64,000 nt of DNA, taken from NCBI GenBank assembly GCA_949751835.1, contig CATKHK010000051.1:186001-250000 (forward strand). The letters run 5' to 3'. Below are positions 34,152 through 45,433 of the stretch, in pieces. The position numbers and the translations under genes are program-made. The DNA comes from Blepharisma japonicum. Its lineage: Eukaryota; Ciliophora; Heterotrichea; Heterotrichida; Blepharismidae. The notes beneath the pieces were generated by a model that saw nothing but the letters and a program-made list of their open reading frames with translations, was not told the DNA's origin and searched no databases. Position 1 is the stretch's first letter; every line of letters begins with the position of its first letter.

Positions 34152-35363
34152 ATGGAGTCTGAGAAGGAAAAATTAATCCAAGCATTTATTGATTATAATG
34201 TGATTTTTATGGAGTTTGTGAGAGAAGTAAATACAAATTTTAAGGGCTGAAGGAGAATTTATGAGGCTTTTAATTATAGAGTAGAAGATTTAAAAAGGCA
34301 GTACGGGGAAGTTTTAGAGGAAAACGAATTTATGGTGACTGGGTATGACTTATTGTCAGCAAATAAAGATTGGCTGAAAATTATTTTGTATTACGCATTT
34401 AATCAGCATTGAAAAGAATTCTACCGCCCATATGAATATTTTAAAAATAAAAGACATAAGAATGATTTGATTTCATATATGAACGCACTTATATCAACAG
34501 AATTTTTGGATTTAGCACAAAATAATACTAATGATGAGTTGCTTACATCAGTATTACGAACGTCAATGCTCTATTTTTATACAAAAGCGCCAAATTCATG
34601 AGTAATCCAATTTAATCAGCTGAGAGATAATTTTAAATCTTCTGTTTTCATCAGTGGAGATCTAGAAATTAAAGAAAGACTTAGAGAACTTTCTCAAAAA
34701 AACGTGATTTTGTCAGCATTTGGGCAGCTTAAAGCTTTGTATTCTGATTTAGAAATAACTTCAACTTGTCAGGAATTATTCAACTACACAGCTGACAATT
34801 TTTGCTATTGCCCATTGCCTTCAAATCTTTATGGTCTAACTGCTTATGGAAATCATATTTTTATTAATACCTCATTAAGACCCTATTCCAGCAATCAGCA
34901 AGTAGCCTCTCTCATAACCTTAATTCATGAGTGTGCCCACCTTTCCTGAAGACTAGGAAAAGACAGAAATATATATTTCAATAATACACCTACAAGAGAA
35001 ATAATGTACATCAAACAAAATGTCACCGAATCAGAAATTGGCAACCAATTTGAATTTCTTGTTTTTGGAACAAATTTAAAACAAATAAATGATTACTCGG
35101 TAGAATTTTTGTGGAATATGGATAATTGAGATCAACCTCATGACGAATTTAAGAAGAAATTAAGAATAGCGTTAAATAGAGATACAACTGTGTGCGGGGC
35201 AGGATTTACAGTAGGAAAAACAGCGTGCTCAGGAGAAGGGACGTATATTGGATCATGCTATACATCATTTGGAGTCTCAAAAGTAAATCATGAAGATAAA
35301 GATAAGGGAACTGAAGAAAGTGGTGGTGAAGAAGAATTAGAAGATGAAGGTGAGCAAGAATAA
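34152..35363 (+). CDS. HExxH metallopeptidase-like protein, 403 aa
   Basis: ATG at 34152, TAA at 35361-35363, with TGA=Trp codons. The zinc signature HECAH is at residues 259-263, embedded in VASLITLIHECAHLSWR, with the hydrophobic pattern of a real active-site helix. It is preceded by a strand (TAYGNHIFINTSL), as in gluzincin-like folds. Candidate third ligands are the glutamates of ESEIGNQFE about 30 residues downstream. The N-terminal ~200 residues are helical and unlike any domain I recognise. The C-terminus is acidic (EESGGEEELEDEGEQE). There is no signal peptide, so a cytosolic location is likely. Substrate and peptidase clan are unknown; activity is inferred only from the motif. Confidence 0.65.
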
Positions 35364-35445
35364 AGTGTGATAAACTAGATATTTTGTAAATTAACAATAA
35401 AATTTTGAATATTATGGAGTTTTTAATCGTTCTATAATAAATTCG

Positions 35446-36060
35446 ATGGATAAAAGTGGAGGTGAATATGGAAACGTAATAAAATTGCTTATGATTGGAG
35501 ATGCAGGTGTAGGGAAAACAAGCATCCTATACCGTTTTTCTGAAGATAGCTTTCCACCCCCTAGTCTTGCCACAATTGGGATTGATTTAATCAAAAAACA
35601 AATCATAATCGAAGGAGAAAATATTAAACTCCTAATCCAGGATACTCCAGGCCAAAAGCGTTTTAAATCAATAACTCAAAGTTATTACAAAGCGGCAATA
35701 GGAGTTATCCTTGTTTATGATTGTACTGATAAAAAATCCTTTAAAAACACTCTTAATTGGGTGGATCAAATAAAAAATCTCGGTAATAAAACTGCTGAAA
35801 TTATTCTTATTGGAAATAAATGTGATAGACCAGATAAAAAAATTGCAACTGATCAAGGGAAAGCCTTAGCAATAGAGCTTGGAATTAGTTTTATGGAAAC
35901 CAGTGCTAGGAAAAATAAAAATATTGATAAAATATTTTATGATATAGCCAAAAAGATCAAAAATAAAAGATTAAGCAAATTTCATCCTGCTAATTCTAAG
36001 GCTCTTAAAAATGATCCTAGCGTCAATAATTGCTGTTTAAACTCTTGTAATTTGTTTTAA
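35446..36060 (+). CDS. Rab-family small GTPase
   Basis: 204 residues, ATG 35446, TAA 36058-36060. All five G motifs are present: GDAGVGKTS (P-loop), a switch I Thr in ATIGID, DTPGQKRF (G3), NKCD (G4) and ETSAR (G5). The order and spacing, and YYKAAIGVILVYDCTDKKSF, are typical of Rab8/10-like proteins that direct vesicle traffic. G3 is DTPGQ instead of the usual DTAGQ, so the switch II Ala is Pro. The C-terminus has several cysteines and ends CNLF, a CaaX-like prenylation site rather than the double-Cys end of many Rabs. It lies between the metallopeptidase and UCH genes, 22 bp from the latter. Confidence 0.93.
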   Translation: MDKSGGEYGNVIKLLMIGDAGVGKTSILYRFSEDSFPPPSLATIGIDLIKKQIIIEGENIKLLIQDTPGQKRFKSITQSYYKAAIGVILVYDCTDKKSFKNTLNWVDQIKNLGNKTAEIILIGNKCDRPDKKIATDQGKALAIELGISFMETSARKNKNIDKIFYDIAKKIKNKRLSKFHPANSKALKNDPSVNNCCLNSCNLF

Positions 36061-36082
36061 TTTCTATTTTATTCTGATAAAA

Positions 36083-36694
36083 ATGAATTGGCCAGCTTTG
36101 GAAAGTGACCCCGAAATTTTCACTTCTTACTTCCGCACTATCGGTCTAAGCCAAAACTACGAGTTTTCTGAGGTGTTTACCCTCGAGGAAGAAATTCCTT
36201 GTGAAGCAGTAATCTTGGCTTACAACTACAATGGTGAAAATCCTCCCTTTGAAGGTGAACAAATTGGATCACGATATTTCATCAAACAAGTGAACACCTT
36301 AGACAATGCTTGTGGACTAATCGCTTCTATACACGCAATTCTTAACTCAAACATAGAAGTAGCTGAAGGAAGCATTTTATCTGAACTAAAAGAAGGAGTT
36401 CGTGACAAATCCCCTGAGGATGCTGCAGATTGGCTTATACATCATGAAGGGCTCCATAACACTCATCGACAATATGCTCAAGAAGGACAATCTAACATCA
36501 CTGATGCACCAAATTATCATTTTGTTGCAGTGATGCCTGGGTTTGTGCTGTATGATGGGCTTAAATTGTCACCAATTCGTCTGAATTGTGAAGGTAGCTT
36601 AAGCTTGGGATTCTTCAGGCACGTTCAGCACCTATTAGAAAACAACAGAATTTCTGAAGATATGAACATTATGGTCCTTAAAAGTATTAATTAA
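36083..36694 (+). CDS. Ubiquitin C-terminal hydrolase (UCH-L3-like, C12)
   Basis: 203 residues, ATG 36083, TAA 36692-36694; close to the length of animal UCH-L1/L3 (~225). The start MNWPALESDPEIF matches the ubiquitin-binding N-terminus of the family. The nucleophile lies in DNACGLIASIHAIL (Cys77), the general base in YHFVAV (His146), and the acid in LYDGLK (Asp158). The residue six before the Cys, normally the oxyanion Gln, is Asn71 here, with a Gln two residues earlier. The enzyme removes small adducts from the ubiquitin C-terminus in the cytosol. It converges with the coiled-coil gene 19 bp away. Confidence 0.92.
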   Translation: MNWPALESDPEIFTSYFRTIGLSQNYEFSEVFTLEEEIPCEAVILAYNYNGENPPFEGEQIGSRYFIKQVNTLDNACGLIASIHAILNSNIEVAEGSILSELKEGVRDKSPEDAADWLIHHEGLHNTHRQYAQEGQSNITDAPNYHFVAVMPGFVLYDGLKLSPIRLNCEGSLSLGFFRHVQHLLENNRISEDMNIMVLKSIN

Positions 36695-36713
36695 GGGTTA
36701 GAATTTATATTAA

Positions 36714-37811
36714 TTATTGTATTTTGCAAGAACCTCCGCATTTTTCTGCATATAAATCTGAGATTGAAGTTCTCATTATAGAAAGCTCCTGTAAGGTTTT
36801 TTCGAGGGAAAAGGTTATTGTTTGTGGAGAAGGAGAAGGATTTATACGAGACTGAGCTGCAAGTAATATCATAGCAAGGCTTATTTCACTTTGAGAAATC
36901 ATGATGCTGAAAACTTGATTTAGCTGGATCATTTCTGCTTCGATTTGTGAAGTAAGCTTGGCTATGGATTGCATTGATGAACTTTCCAAAATTCGTTTTA
37001 ATTCTTTATTTTCTCTCTGTAATTTGGAATAATTTTCTTCAATTAATTTTACTTGCTTGGTTAAGTCTTCTAGATAATTTCCCGTAATAAGCGAGATATC
37101 ATTTTTATTTTTTTCTTTGTGTAACATTTCCAAGTCCAATATTTTGATCTCGAGTTCTTGCTTTTCCTTCAAAAACTGCTCTGTCAGCTCTTTTTTTTGC
37201 ATTTTTAGATTAAATTCTAAGTCTTTTATCTTTTCGTCTTTATCTTTGTCAAATCCAGAATTTTGATTTTCCAATAAAATTTTGAAATTTTTTTCGCTTT
37301 CTTTTAATAGGGCATTTATGTTAGCTATCCTGTCATCTTTTTCTCTGCATTCCTTTCGCAAATTAGCTATTTTTTCTCTAAGCTCTTGCATAACTTCCTT
37401 ATTTTGCGCGAGCTCATTTTTTAGTCGTAAATTTTCGCCTTCGAGCTTTTTGATTGTCTCTTTATTATCCCCAAATTCATTGTCAAATGGACTAACATCT
37501 TCTCGATAAAGTTGACTCAAAGATAAAGCGCTCTTAGAATAAGCGGAAAAATTATTCAAAACTGGTGATGAATTACGACTTGGCGAATTGCATTGTGATT
37601 TGTTTATAGATCTTGAAAGAGTTGACGATGTGGTAGAAGGCGACTGTGGGTGGCTGGTTGAGTTTAAACTCGTTATAGAAGACTTTTCAATTTGAATTTT
37701 ATAGTTAGGTGTCACAGAATCTTTACTATGCGTTGGTTTAGGAGGAAGTGTCAATCTTGATATAGGAATTTTGGGTTTTTCTGCTGATTTAGAAATCTCT
37801 TTTCTATACAT
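36714..37811 (-). CDS. Coiled-coil protein, 365 aa, unknown
   Basis: ATG at 37809-37811, TAA at 36714-36716. Residues 1-110 are Ser/Pro-rich and disordered (TSHPQSPSTTSSTLSRS). Residues ~115-285 are a continuous coiled coil (charged, Leu-spaced). A Met/Leu-rich helical end follows (QLNQVFSIMISQSEISLAMILLAAQS) and then CGGSCKIQ. No motif points to an enzyme or membrane protein. Probably structural or an adaptor; no family recognised. It ends tail to tail with the UCH gene. Confidence 0.75.
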   Translation of the reverse strand: MYRKEISKSAEKPKIPISRLTLPPKPTHSKDSVTPNYKIQIEKSSITSLNSTSHPQSPSTTSSTLSRSINKSQCNSPSRNSSPVLNNFSAYSKSALSLSQLYREDVSPFDNEFGDNKETIKKLEGENLRLKNELAQNKEVMQELREKIANLRKECREKDDRIANINALLKESEKNFKILLENQNSGFDKDKDEKIKDLEFNLKMQKKELTEQFLKEKQELEIKILDLEMLHKEKNKNDISLITGNYLEDLTKQVKLIEENYSKLQRENKELKRILESSSMQSIAKLTSQIEAEMIQLNQVFSIMISQSEISLAMILLAAQSRINPSPSPQTITFSLEKTLQELSIMRTSISDLYAEKCGGSCKIQ

Positions 37812-38436
37812 AATTTAATTTTAATCTCAGGAAAATTTAATTGAAAATGGGCTGAAAAAGGTGCTGATAAATGAAAATCAACAAACAGAAACTTTTTAAT
37901 TTTAAATTTTTCTATATTAAGAATATGAAATAATATTTCAGAAATGATGAGATACAATAAGCTTGCTTAAAATATTAAAATTTATATAATTACTAATTCT
38001 AATCCTTTTTGATGATGATAAATATTTTAATTAAATTTAATCGTATAAATATATTCTTATAAAAAGTTTCAAACTTTCTTAGCAAATCAACAAAACAGCT
38101 TCGTTTGCATTTTATTTTATGGTATTTTCCAATTATTGATAGAATGAATTAAAATTTAGATAATATAATTGTTTTAAGCAAATTTCTTAAATAACATGAA
38201 TTCTCAAATTATCCATTTAAAAATACTATTTTTCTTTATAAAATAATAATTATTTACAGCTAAGCATCAAAAGATTATTTTAGAAATTTTTGACATGAAA
38301 ATTCAGAGATTTTATATATTTTTATTATTTGCTGCCAGAATCTAAAAATGGTTGAACTACCAAAAATTATTCGAAGATACCATTTTTATGCTTTGCCGCA
38401 TGTTATGAAGATTTTAAATTTAAAATAATAAGTATA
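37812..38436. other. Intergenic, 625 bp
   Basis: The gap lies between divergent genes (coiled-coil on minus, cyclin on plus), so promoters for both are expected here. It is extremely AT-rich; no ORF, repeat or RNA gene supported. Confidence 0.5.
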
Positions 38437-39360
38437 ATGATGTTATCAGAAAACCCAGAAATTCTTCCTTCAAAGAGAAACAGATCAGTAACACCAAGGC
38501 TTCGACGAAAGCCGCTTCGCGCTTTATCTCAAAACCTCAGCAATAATATTGATGATCCAGACTTAAAAGAATGCCAAAATCCTCACTCTCTCCCTTATTA
38601 TGCTTACGAAATTTTTGATAATCTTCATAAGTCAGAAACCAAATTTATGGTAAATCCAAACTATATGGATCTTCATACAGAAATTAATTATAAAATGCGC
38701 GCAATTCTTATAGATTGGCTTGTAATTGTACATTATAAATTTAAGTTTTCTGCAGAAACTTTATTTATAACAGTGAATATATTAGACAGATATTTATCAT
38801 TGAAAAATGTAAGTAAACACCATTTACAGCTAGTAGGTGTTGCATCTTTATTTATAGCCTGCAAATATGAAGAAATACATCCTCCTGCCATATCAAATTT
38901 AGTAGCATTGACTGACAATGCTTATAAAAAAGAGCAAATTATAGAGATGGAAGGAGATATCTTAAGAACTTTGGATTTTCAAATCACAAATCCATCCGTT
39001 CTCCGATTTTTTGAAAGAATGCATAAGCTATCGCTCAGCGATCTAGCTTTTGATAATATAGAAATGTATTTAGGCCGGTATTTAATTGAATTAAGCCTAA
39101 TTGAATATTTTATGCTGAAATATAAACCATCATTGATTGCTGCTTCAGCTGTATATTTATCAAGAAAACTTCTCAATATTCAGCCAGCATGAAATCCTAT
39201 ACTAGACAAGCATTCAAGAACAGACGAAAACCAACTGAAACAATGTGCAAAAGATTTATTTATTATATTTCAATCAGCCCAATTTCATAGTTTAACAAGT
39301 ATCCGTGAAAAATATTCGAAAATAGAGCAGATGGAGGTTTCTAAACTGAAAGTGTCTTAA
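38437..39360 (+). CDS. B-type mitotic cyclin
   Basis: 307 residues, ATG 38437, TAA 39358-39360; one TGA=Trp in the second cyclin fold. The first cyclin box has the classic MRAILIDWLVIVHYKF, then LDRYLS and LQLVGVASLFIACKYEE, and then IIEMEGDILRTLDFQI. The second fold (YLGRYLIELSLIEYFMLKYKPSLIAASAVYLSRKLL) is complete. Near residues 24-33, RKPLRALSQN resembles a destruction box (RxxL plus Asn), though the spacing is one longer than consensus. It binds and activates a cyclin-dependent kinase at mitosis. The protein is short for cyclin B because the N-terminal arm is only ~60 residues. Confidence 0.93.
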
Positions 39361-39384
39361 TTTTAAGTTAAACGTCTTTTTTAT

Positions 39385-40926
39385 TTATTCACTAAATACG
39401 ACAGAAGTTTTGCAGAGAGGGCATAAACAGCTTCTATGCAATCATTCATCAATACAATTGGTATGGAACATATGGACTATATAAAAATTACAGCAAGGTA
39501 AAGTTTTTACTGTTTCTCCAATAGCATAAGGCTCTAAGCAAACCATACACTTTGATGCTTCAGCATCTTCTGGGATACTTGATAAACATTTCACTGGCAA
39601 AGATTGGATTATTTCTTCAGGTGCACTCATTGTTTGTGGCCCTCCAATACCAGCCATGGACTGATTCAAGCTCATGATATGCCTTGCAAGAATTTCCATC
39701 GGATCTTCCCACATATGATTTCTTCTGACATATAAGCTTCCGCCACTAAACATTATTTGTGGGGGCTCTCCGATATATCTTCTTGCTAAGCTCCCATCAT
39801 ATTTAATTTGGGTGTTATCAAAAATCACTCCTCGTGTAGGTCATGCATCAGAAACTAGAAACCCAACGCCATCAATGGTGATTACTTGTCCTTGGTAAAC
39901 GACTCTTCTCATGCCCTGGACATATGGCATAATAAAATCGCATATAATTTCTTCAATTAATTCGTCTCTTTTAAGAGTATGATAATGGAATGAGAGATCC
40001 TCAAGAAAAGGAATCAAAGAAACCCTTTGCAGAGGCTGCAATGAGTCATTTCCGAAATAAAATTGAGTGTTTTGAGTAATCAGTCCATCAATTGGCTGTC
40101 CTCCCGTCACAATAAACTCCATTGAGTTAATATACAAGTAGTCTCCCACATGCAGATGTCTCGGTTTTTTTCTCAGTACCGGCTGCAAAGTATTTCGAAA
40201 AACTGATTCATTTAATACGCTTGGCCAGATAGGCAAAATCTGTACCCTTTCTATAGTATGCATCACTAAGACATCCGAGCATTTAATCACAGTTTCTTCT
40301 GTCACAACCCCAAAACTTGGAAAACACCCCAAAACTTTGAATTTTGCATCCCCATATGCAAAATAATCCCCAATCCCTAAACATCTTAATCTCGCCTTGA
40401 AATACGGTGCTAAATAATAATTAAAAATTGTTGGAAAATTTGATCTTCCTCCAATCATAAATTCCATAGGAATTCCTTCTCTAAACATCCCCAATGTGAT
40501 ACTAACTAGCTCAGGAATAAATTTTCCAGTAGGCTTACTATTAATTTCAATAAAATTGTTCTTAAATTCGGTTCTTGATAATGGCTGATCTTTGATTATT
40601 TGTACAGAATCGTCATCATTTCGTTTGTAGCAAACTCCGCAGTCACAGTAAACTCTTTTGCATAATCCTCCATCGAAGCATTTTTTATAGCAGTTTGGAC
40701 AGTCAAATTGCAAGGACTTTGATAGAGGAGGTTCGCTTAATGTTGCATATTTTGGAGTAAACTGGGCATCAAAATAAATAGATTTTCGGACTAAGCCATG
40801 GCCAAATAGTTCCCACATTCCAGATTTCAGAGGCCGATGGGATTCAGGAGTAAACGAATTTTTGGGGTTATAGATTTCGCTTTCTATTTCTGGAATTTCA
40901 TCAAACAGACTGTCTATATTTCCCAT
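39385..40926 (-). CDS. RING-H2 protein with Cdc48-N-like repeats
   Basis: 508 residues after removal of a 15-nt intron (39477-39491). ATG 40924-40926, TAA 39385-39387. The C-terminal RING-H2 reads CMVC, LPCFHMFHTNCIDEWL, CLCPLC, which is complete only once the intron is removed. Two repeats of the form GDYxx...FxVxGxxPxxGxVTxxT occur at ~180-300 (FKVLGCFPSFGVVTEETVI; FIVTGGQPIDGLITQNTQF). They resemble the beta-barrel seen in Cdc48-type N domains. A Cys-rich patch (CPNC, CDCGVC) lies near residues 75-100. The RING indicates an E3 ubiquitin ligase. Substrates unknown; the repeat assignment is tentative. Confidence 0.82.
39477..39491 (-). other. 15-nt intron in the RING gene
   Basis: On the coding strand GTAATTTTTATATAG. 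It has no in-frame stop, so it is easy to miss, but it would insert five residues inside the metal-binding core of the RING. Removal gives the canonical CFHMFHTNC. Confidence 0.85.
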
Positions 40927-41029
40927 TAAATAATTTTATATTGTAAAAAAGTCACAATCTGCCAATTTCTAATTTTTTCACAAATTAATTTTGGCTTTCA
41001 GGAAAAATTGTGTTTGAAATTTGATTAGT

Positions 41030-41544
41030 ATGTTAATTATAAATTTGGGCATGGTAAAGAACAGTCACAAGATATCCCTTCCAAAGAGAAAAGCAAAGAT
41101 CCATTCAAATGAAGAATTACCACTCCCCAATAACCATAAATCTCATAATAGCTCTTCTCAAAACAACCACGAAAATCAAATTTGGACTCCTTCAATTCAG
41201 AGTAAACTTTTTATAGAGAAATTGATATTGAAGAACTAGCTTCAGACTCCTGCACAAGTGAAGATTGCACAGATTCTGACTCATATGAGTATATCCACTC
41301 CACGATGGAAAAAATTGAGTATTTAGTCCGCGCAAACCCAGATATAAGAAAAATCAAAGGAAATAGGAGGTCAACTGATAATATACATGCAAAAAATAAA
41401 ACATCGAAAAACCTAGAAAAGGGATTGAGCGCTTTGAAGTTTTTTGTCCCTGATGATGTAATGGATGAATATCGAACTGAAGGAATAGATATACTTCCAT
41501 GACCTATAGACAAAGCTGAACGAAACCTTTGTTTCAGCTTATAA
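41030..41544 (+). CDS. Small unknown protein, 165 aa, probable 17-nt intron
   Basis: Two reading frames join if 41202-41218 is removed: WTPSIQ then KIDIEELASDSC. ATG at 41030 (or 41051, giving MVKNSHKISLPK) to TAA at 41542-41544, with TGA=Trp near the end (ILP-W-PID). The N-terminal half is basic and Asn/His/Ser-rich. The middle is acidic with clustered Cys and Asp (DSCTSEDCTDSDS). The C-terminal third is helical (LEKGLSALKFFVPDDVMDEY). No domain recognised. The alternative to the 17-nt intron would be a frameshift between two unrelated short ORFs. Confidence 0.55.
41202..41218 (+). other. Probable 17-nt intron
   Basis: GTAAACTTTTTATAGAG. The nested 15-nt form ending TATAG does not restore the frame, whereas using the second AG two bases on does. 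This is longer than the usual 15-16 nt. Confidence 0.45.
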
Positions 41545-41648
41545 TAGGTTTTACATAATTGATTAAATTTGTTAGATAAATAAATGGAGTGTTTAAAATA
41601 AAATAAATGAAAATTAAAATAAAAAATTTACCATTTATCATTAATTAA

Positions 41649-44600
41649 TTATATGGTGCTTACAATCACAATAGGAACTGTGACACATATAATGATACAT
41701 ATAAATAATGCTATATATATTCTGAACTTCTTTCTCAATGCTTTTAAATCTTCTTCAGCTGAATAAATTTCATTTTCAATCTCTTGAAACCCTCTGCCTA
41801 CTTCTGGAGTTTCAAGCGGAGGATCTTTATTTGGACCTGATCTTCCTTCTCCGACTGGATCCATATCCGCATCTTCAGCCAGCAGCATTGACGCCTCTAA
41901 TTGAATTTTCCCTATCAATTCTTCATCTTCAGTAGAATACACATTAATTCATGTCCTAGGAAGGCAACTAATTCCTAGCGATTTCTGAACTTCCATATAA
42001 AAATCATTAAGATCAATATCAGCAGTTCCCAAAAGTTTATCTTTTTTGGCATCATAAATCTCAATCATCAGCATACTATCAAATGCTGGCAATTTAAACC
42101 TAAACTTGAATCTTCAATTAAAAACTGCTGTATCCTTTGCATCTTTATGCACATCAGTTATCTGCTCAATTTCATTATCTTTTTCAAACTCAACATATCC
42201 TTTCACGCACAGATTTTTTGGTTTTTTTAGCCTTAAATCTTTAAGTTTTCACACAATTACTCTCAGTTCGAAATCAGTATCAGATCTTTGCATTAAAATT
42301 TCTTCAGAGTTTTCAGCAGCTTCTTTTGAGGTTAAAAGTTCAAGCCAAACTTGAATTTCTCCTTGCTTCATTGCTGTATGTCCCGAGTATAAGTCTCTTG
42401 TTTCTATAGGAATTTCTTTTAAGCCTTTAAATTTTATTTCTTGATATTCTGTGTTAAATCATCGCTGCTCTAAATCATATTCAGTGTAACCTATTAATTC
42501 GTCATTTCTCTGCTCTTGTTTGTCGTATAGGCTTAAATTTACATAAAATTCGTCTGGATTTTTAGCTTTCATGCTATAGCAGGTCATAATTAAAGGATCA
42601 GAATTTTCATTGAAAACCCTTTTATCGAATTTATAGTCTTCAATGCCTTCAACAGAGTTTAGCCATATATAGGAAGAAGGGGGTTTTTCATCTTTTACTG
42701 ATAAATTTTTAGCTGAGAGGACATAAAATCTGGCTGTTAAGGTGTCTATTTCTTTGTAGCGCTTTATAATAGAATTTAAATATTTCTGGTCTGGGTTATT
42801 GTCATAAGTCATTCGGATAATGCATCGAATGTAGCCAGTAATCATTAGTTTTCCAGTGTCCGAGAGTCTTTTCAGCTGAAAAGTTTCAAATGGGATTTTA
42901 ACTCCATAATTGTCTTCAAAAGTTCCTTCAATCATATTTCTATTTGGATTTGGAGGCTCATAGCCAGGCCATAATTGCTTATTTTCTCTATAAACCTTTT
43001 TTTCAGGCTCGTCAAAAGTAAGATCTACAGTGTCATAATCAATATTTATAACTCCATCACCTATCTTATAATTTAATTTTTCTCCTAATATAAAATCTGT
43101 GTCAGTTTCTGTTTGGTCCATCTCATGGGAGTCTACTACTTCTTCCTCCTCATTTTCCTCAGAATTTTCATCGAACTGATTATAAGTCTTCAGTTTTTGC
43201 ATATTAAAAGCTTTTGGGGGTTCTGCATATTCCTCATAGTTATACTTTCCTAAGCTCATCCATGGTAAATACTTACCTAAATTAATAGAAATTGCGCCTA
43301 ATAAATTCTCTGATGTTGTTGCTCTTTCCAACACTTTAAATACTACACAAGGAGAAAACTCTGGGTCTTTGAGTACATTGAGCTTCATGTCAATAATTTC
43401 TAAATAATTGTGGTTACTTCCTTTAGTATCATATTGGCGAAAACCTATTCTAGTATCAGAAGCTTGGCTATTACTAGCAGAAACCCTTACAAATGGAGCC
43501 TTTAATGGCATTAGCCCATAAGGCTGTAGTTTCCTTGTCCCAATTATTAAAATTTGTAGATTGCAGGCTGCAAACGATAAGATTTTATCAATTGAAGGGA
43601 TTGGGATTATTTGTTTTTTATCACGTAATGGTATAAGTAAAAATGACATCAAGATTTTTGGTTTAGAATTTTCAGAAGTTGATATTAAATGGTGCCAATG
43701 AGGAATTGGCGGGATTTCTTCAAAACTTTCTGCTAGTTTTATAGAAGAAGGATCAATAGTAATTCCTCCCTCTCTTTCATTTTCTCGTGGAAATTCATTT
43801 CAGTCTCATAAATCTACTTGGAAAAGGGTGCAGTCAGTTAAATTTTCAGGTAAATCAATCCTCCAAGAAATAATTTGGTTTCATTGAGGGTTTAAACATT
43901 GATACTGAATTTCTGTCATTTTTGAGACTCCATTTATAGATATCGTCACAAAAGGATCACACAGCCCACCTATATCAGAAATTTTTATACCTTGAGCTTG
44001 CAAAACGACAGCAATTACTTCAAATGGTTTATAATTAATTTCAAAATTATCAGGCCTGAAATAGTTAACGTTTCCAACTGCAGTCATATTTAGCCTGAAT
44101 AATGCTGAGCCTACAAGATTGTTTTTTGAATTTTTATTTTTTTTATCCTGAACATTGTTAAACATTTTTCATGCAGGTTTTAAAGGTTTTGATCCACTCT
44201 TTACTAATTCTTCTGAGTTAAATGCCATAACTGCTATGCATTTTTCATGCTTATCTAGCTTTGCGATTACTTTAAAAAGAAATTTTGGCAACTGTGAAGG
44301 ATCCTCTGGAAGATCTATAAATCATTCAGAGAATTTTCCAAATTTCCCTCATAATCATCGTTGGTTTTGAGCTTCAACTCAATGGCTTTCAAATTTGTCC
44401 TTTCCTAATTCTAGCTGTATTTTTAATGGGGTATTTAGCCCAAATCCTGCAATTTCTAAAACTTCCATCCACACAATATAAGTTTGGAGTTTTGGTGTCA
44501 CACCGATTTTTGCTGGTAAATTTTGATGAATTGGGTCAGTATTTTGTTCGTCAATTCTTATACTGACTAAAATCCTTCCTGAGTATATTTCTTTTTTTTC

Positions 44601-45413
44601 CCCTTCATAAATATTAATTCAAAAATGTTCTCTTGGTTCTGCTAATAAAGGCATATATGGAATAGCGATTTTATCAATAATTAAATCATTTGCATACCTT
44701 TGGGTTATCATTACTCTTATTTCGATTTCATGAGCCATAGTAGGTTGGGGGACTGGGATTAATAATTTTTCTTTTCATTCAGGCGAATATGTGCACCTTG
44801 CCACTTTGGTTTTGCTGATAGTCCCAGAGAAGCTTACTGTTATATATGTGTTTGACTCTACTTGAATCCTATTCATTTCTAATTCTCCTCTATGAACGTT
44901 CACTATAAGCTGAATTGATGATTTTGCGCTTTCAGGTAGACCTAAAATATTAGTTTCATATTCTTTCACATAATCTTTTTTATCAGGCAGAAAAGAAAGC
45001 TCATCCCCTGCCCTCAGCGCTGCTATAGAAAACCTAATATACCCATTAATTTCTGCATCATTAGTAAGTGCACATCATTGATTATACAAGTGGTGTCCTA
45101 AATACAAATAAACTTGCTTAATTTTGATTCTAAAAGTTCCTATAACCACAGGCCTTTGTAGCGGAACCTGATGGACTGCTTTAATTTCAATTTCTTCATT
45201 TTCAAATTCGTCTATTGAAAGGTTAAGTTTTTCCATTTGGAGGGTTTCCATCACAATTGACGAGCTTTTCTTTTGAAATAGTGAAGTGCGTGCTGATTTT
45301 GAGAGAAACGAAACAATTATCATGGGATTTGGAAGGTCTTTAAGCGAGCCTATAATTAGGTTTCTGAATTCAAGAATATCTATAAATAGCTTGAATTGCT
45401 GCTTTTGTTCCAT
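41649..45413 (-). CDS. Ferlin (multi-C2, C-terminal anchored)
   Basis: 1,254 residues; ATG 45411-45413, TAA 41649-41651; many TGA=Trp codons join the frame. About six or seven C2-like domains are visible, from FKLFIDILEFRNLI at the start to FELRVIVWKLKDLR near the end. The domain with LCDPFVTISINGVSK is the clearest calcium-type. A ferlin-specific block (YDLEQRWFNTEYQEIKFKG, QGEIQVWLELL) and the pre-anchor motif with GRSGPNKDPPLETP are present. A single C-terminal helix (IYIALFICIIICVTVPIVIV) anchors it. Ferlins act in Ca2+-dependent membrane fusion and repair. It is shorter than animal ferlins (~2,000 aa). Only 20 bp separate it from the NEMF gene upstream. Confidence 0.9.
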
Positions 45414-45433
45414 TTTAATTCATTTAAGATTAT

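Noticed and set aside
41506-41544. Inverted pair AAGCTGAA...TTCAGCTT at the end of the small gene, terminator-like
   Set aside because: It overlaps the last codons, and intrinsic hairpin terminators are not known for ciliate Pol II genes.
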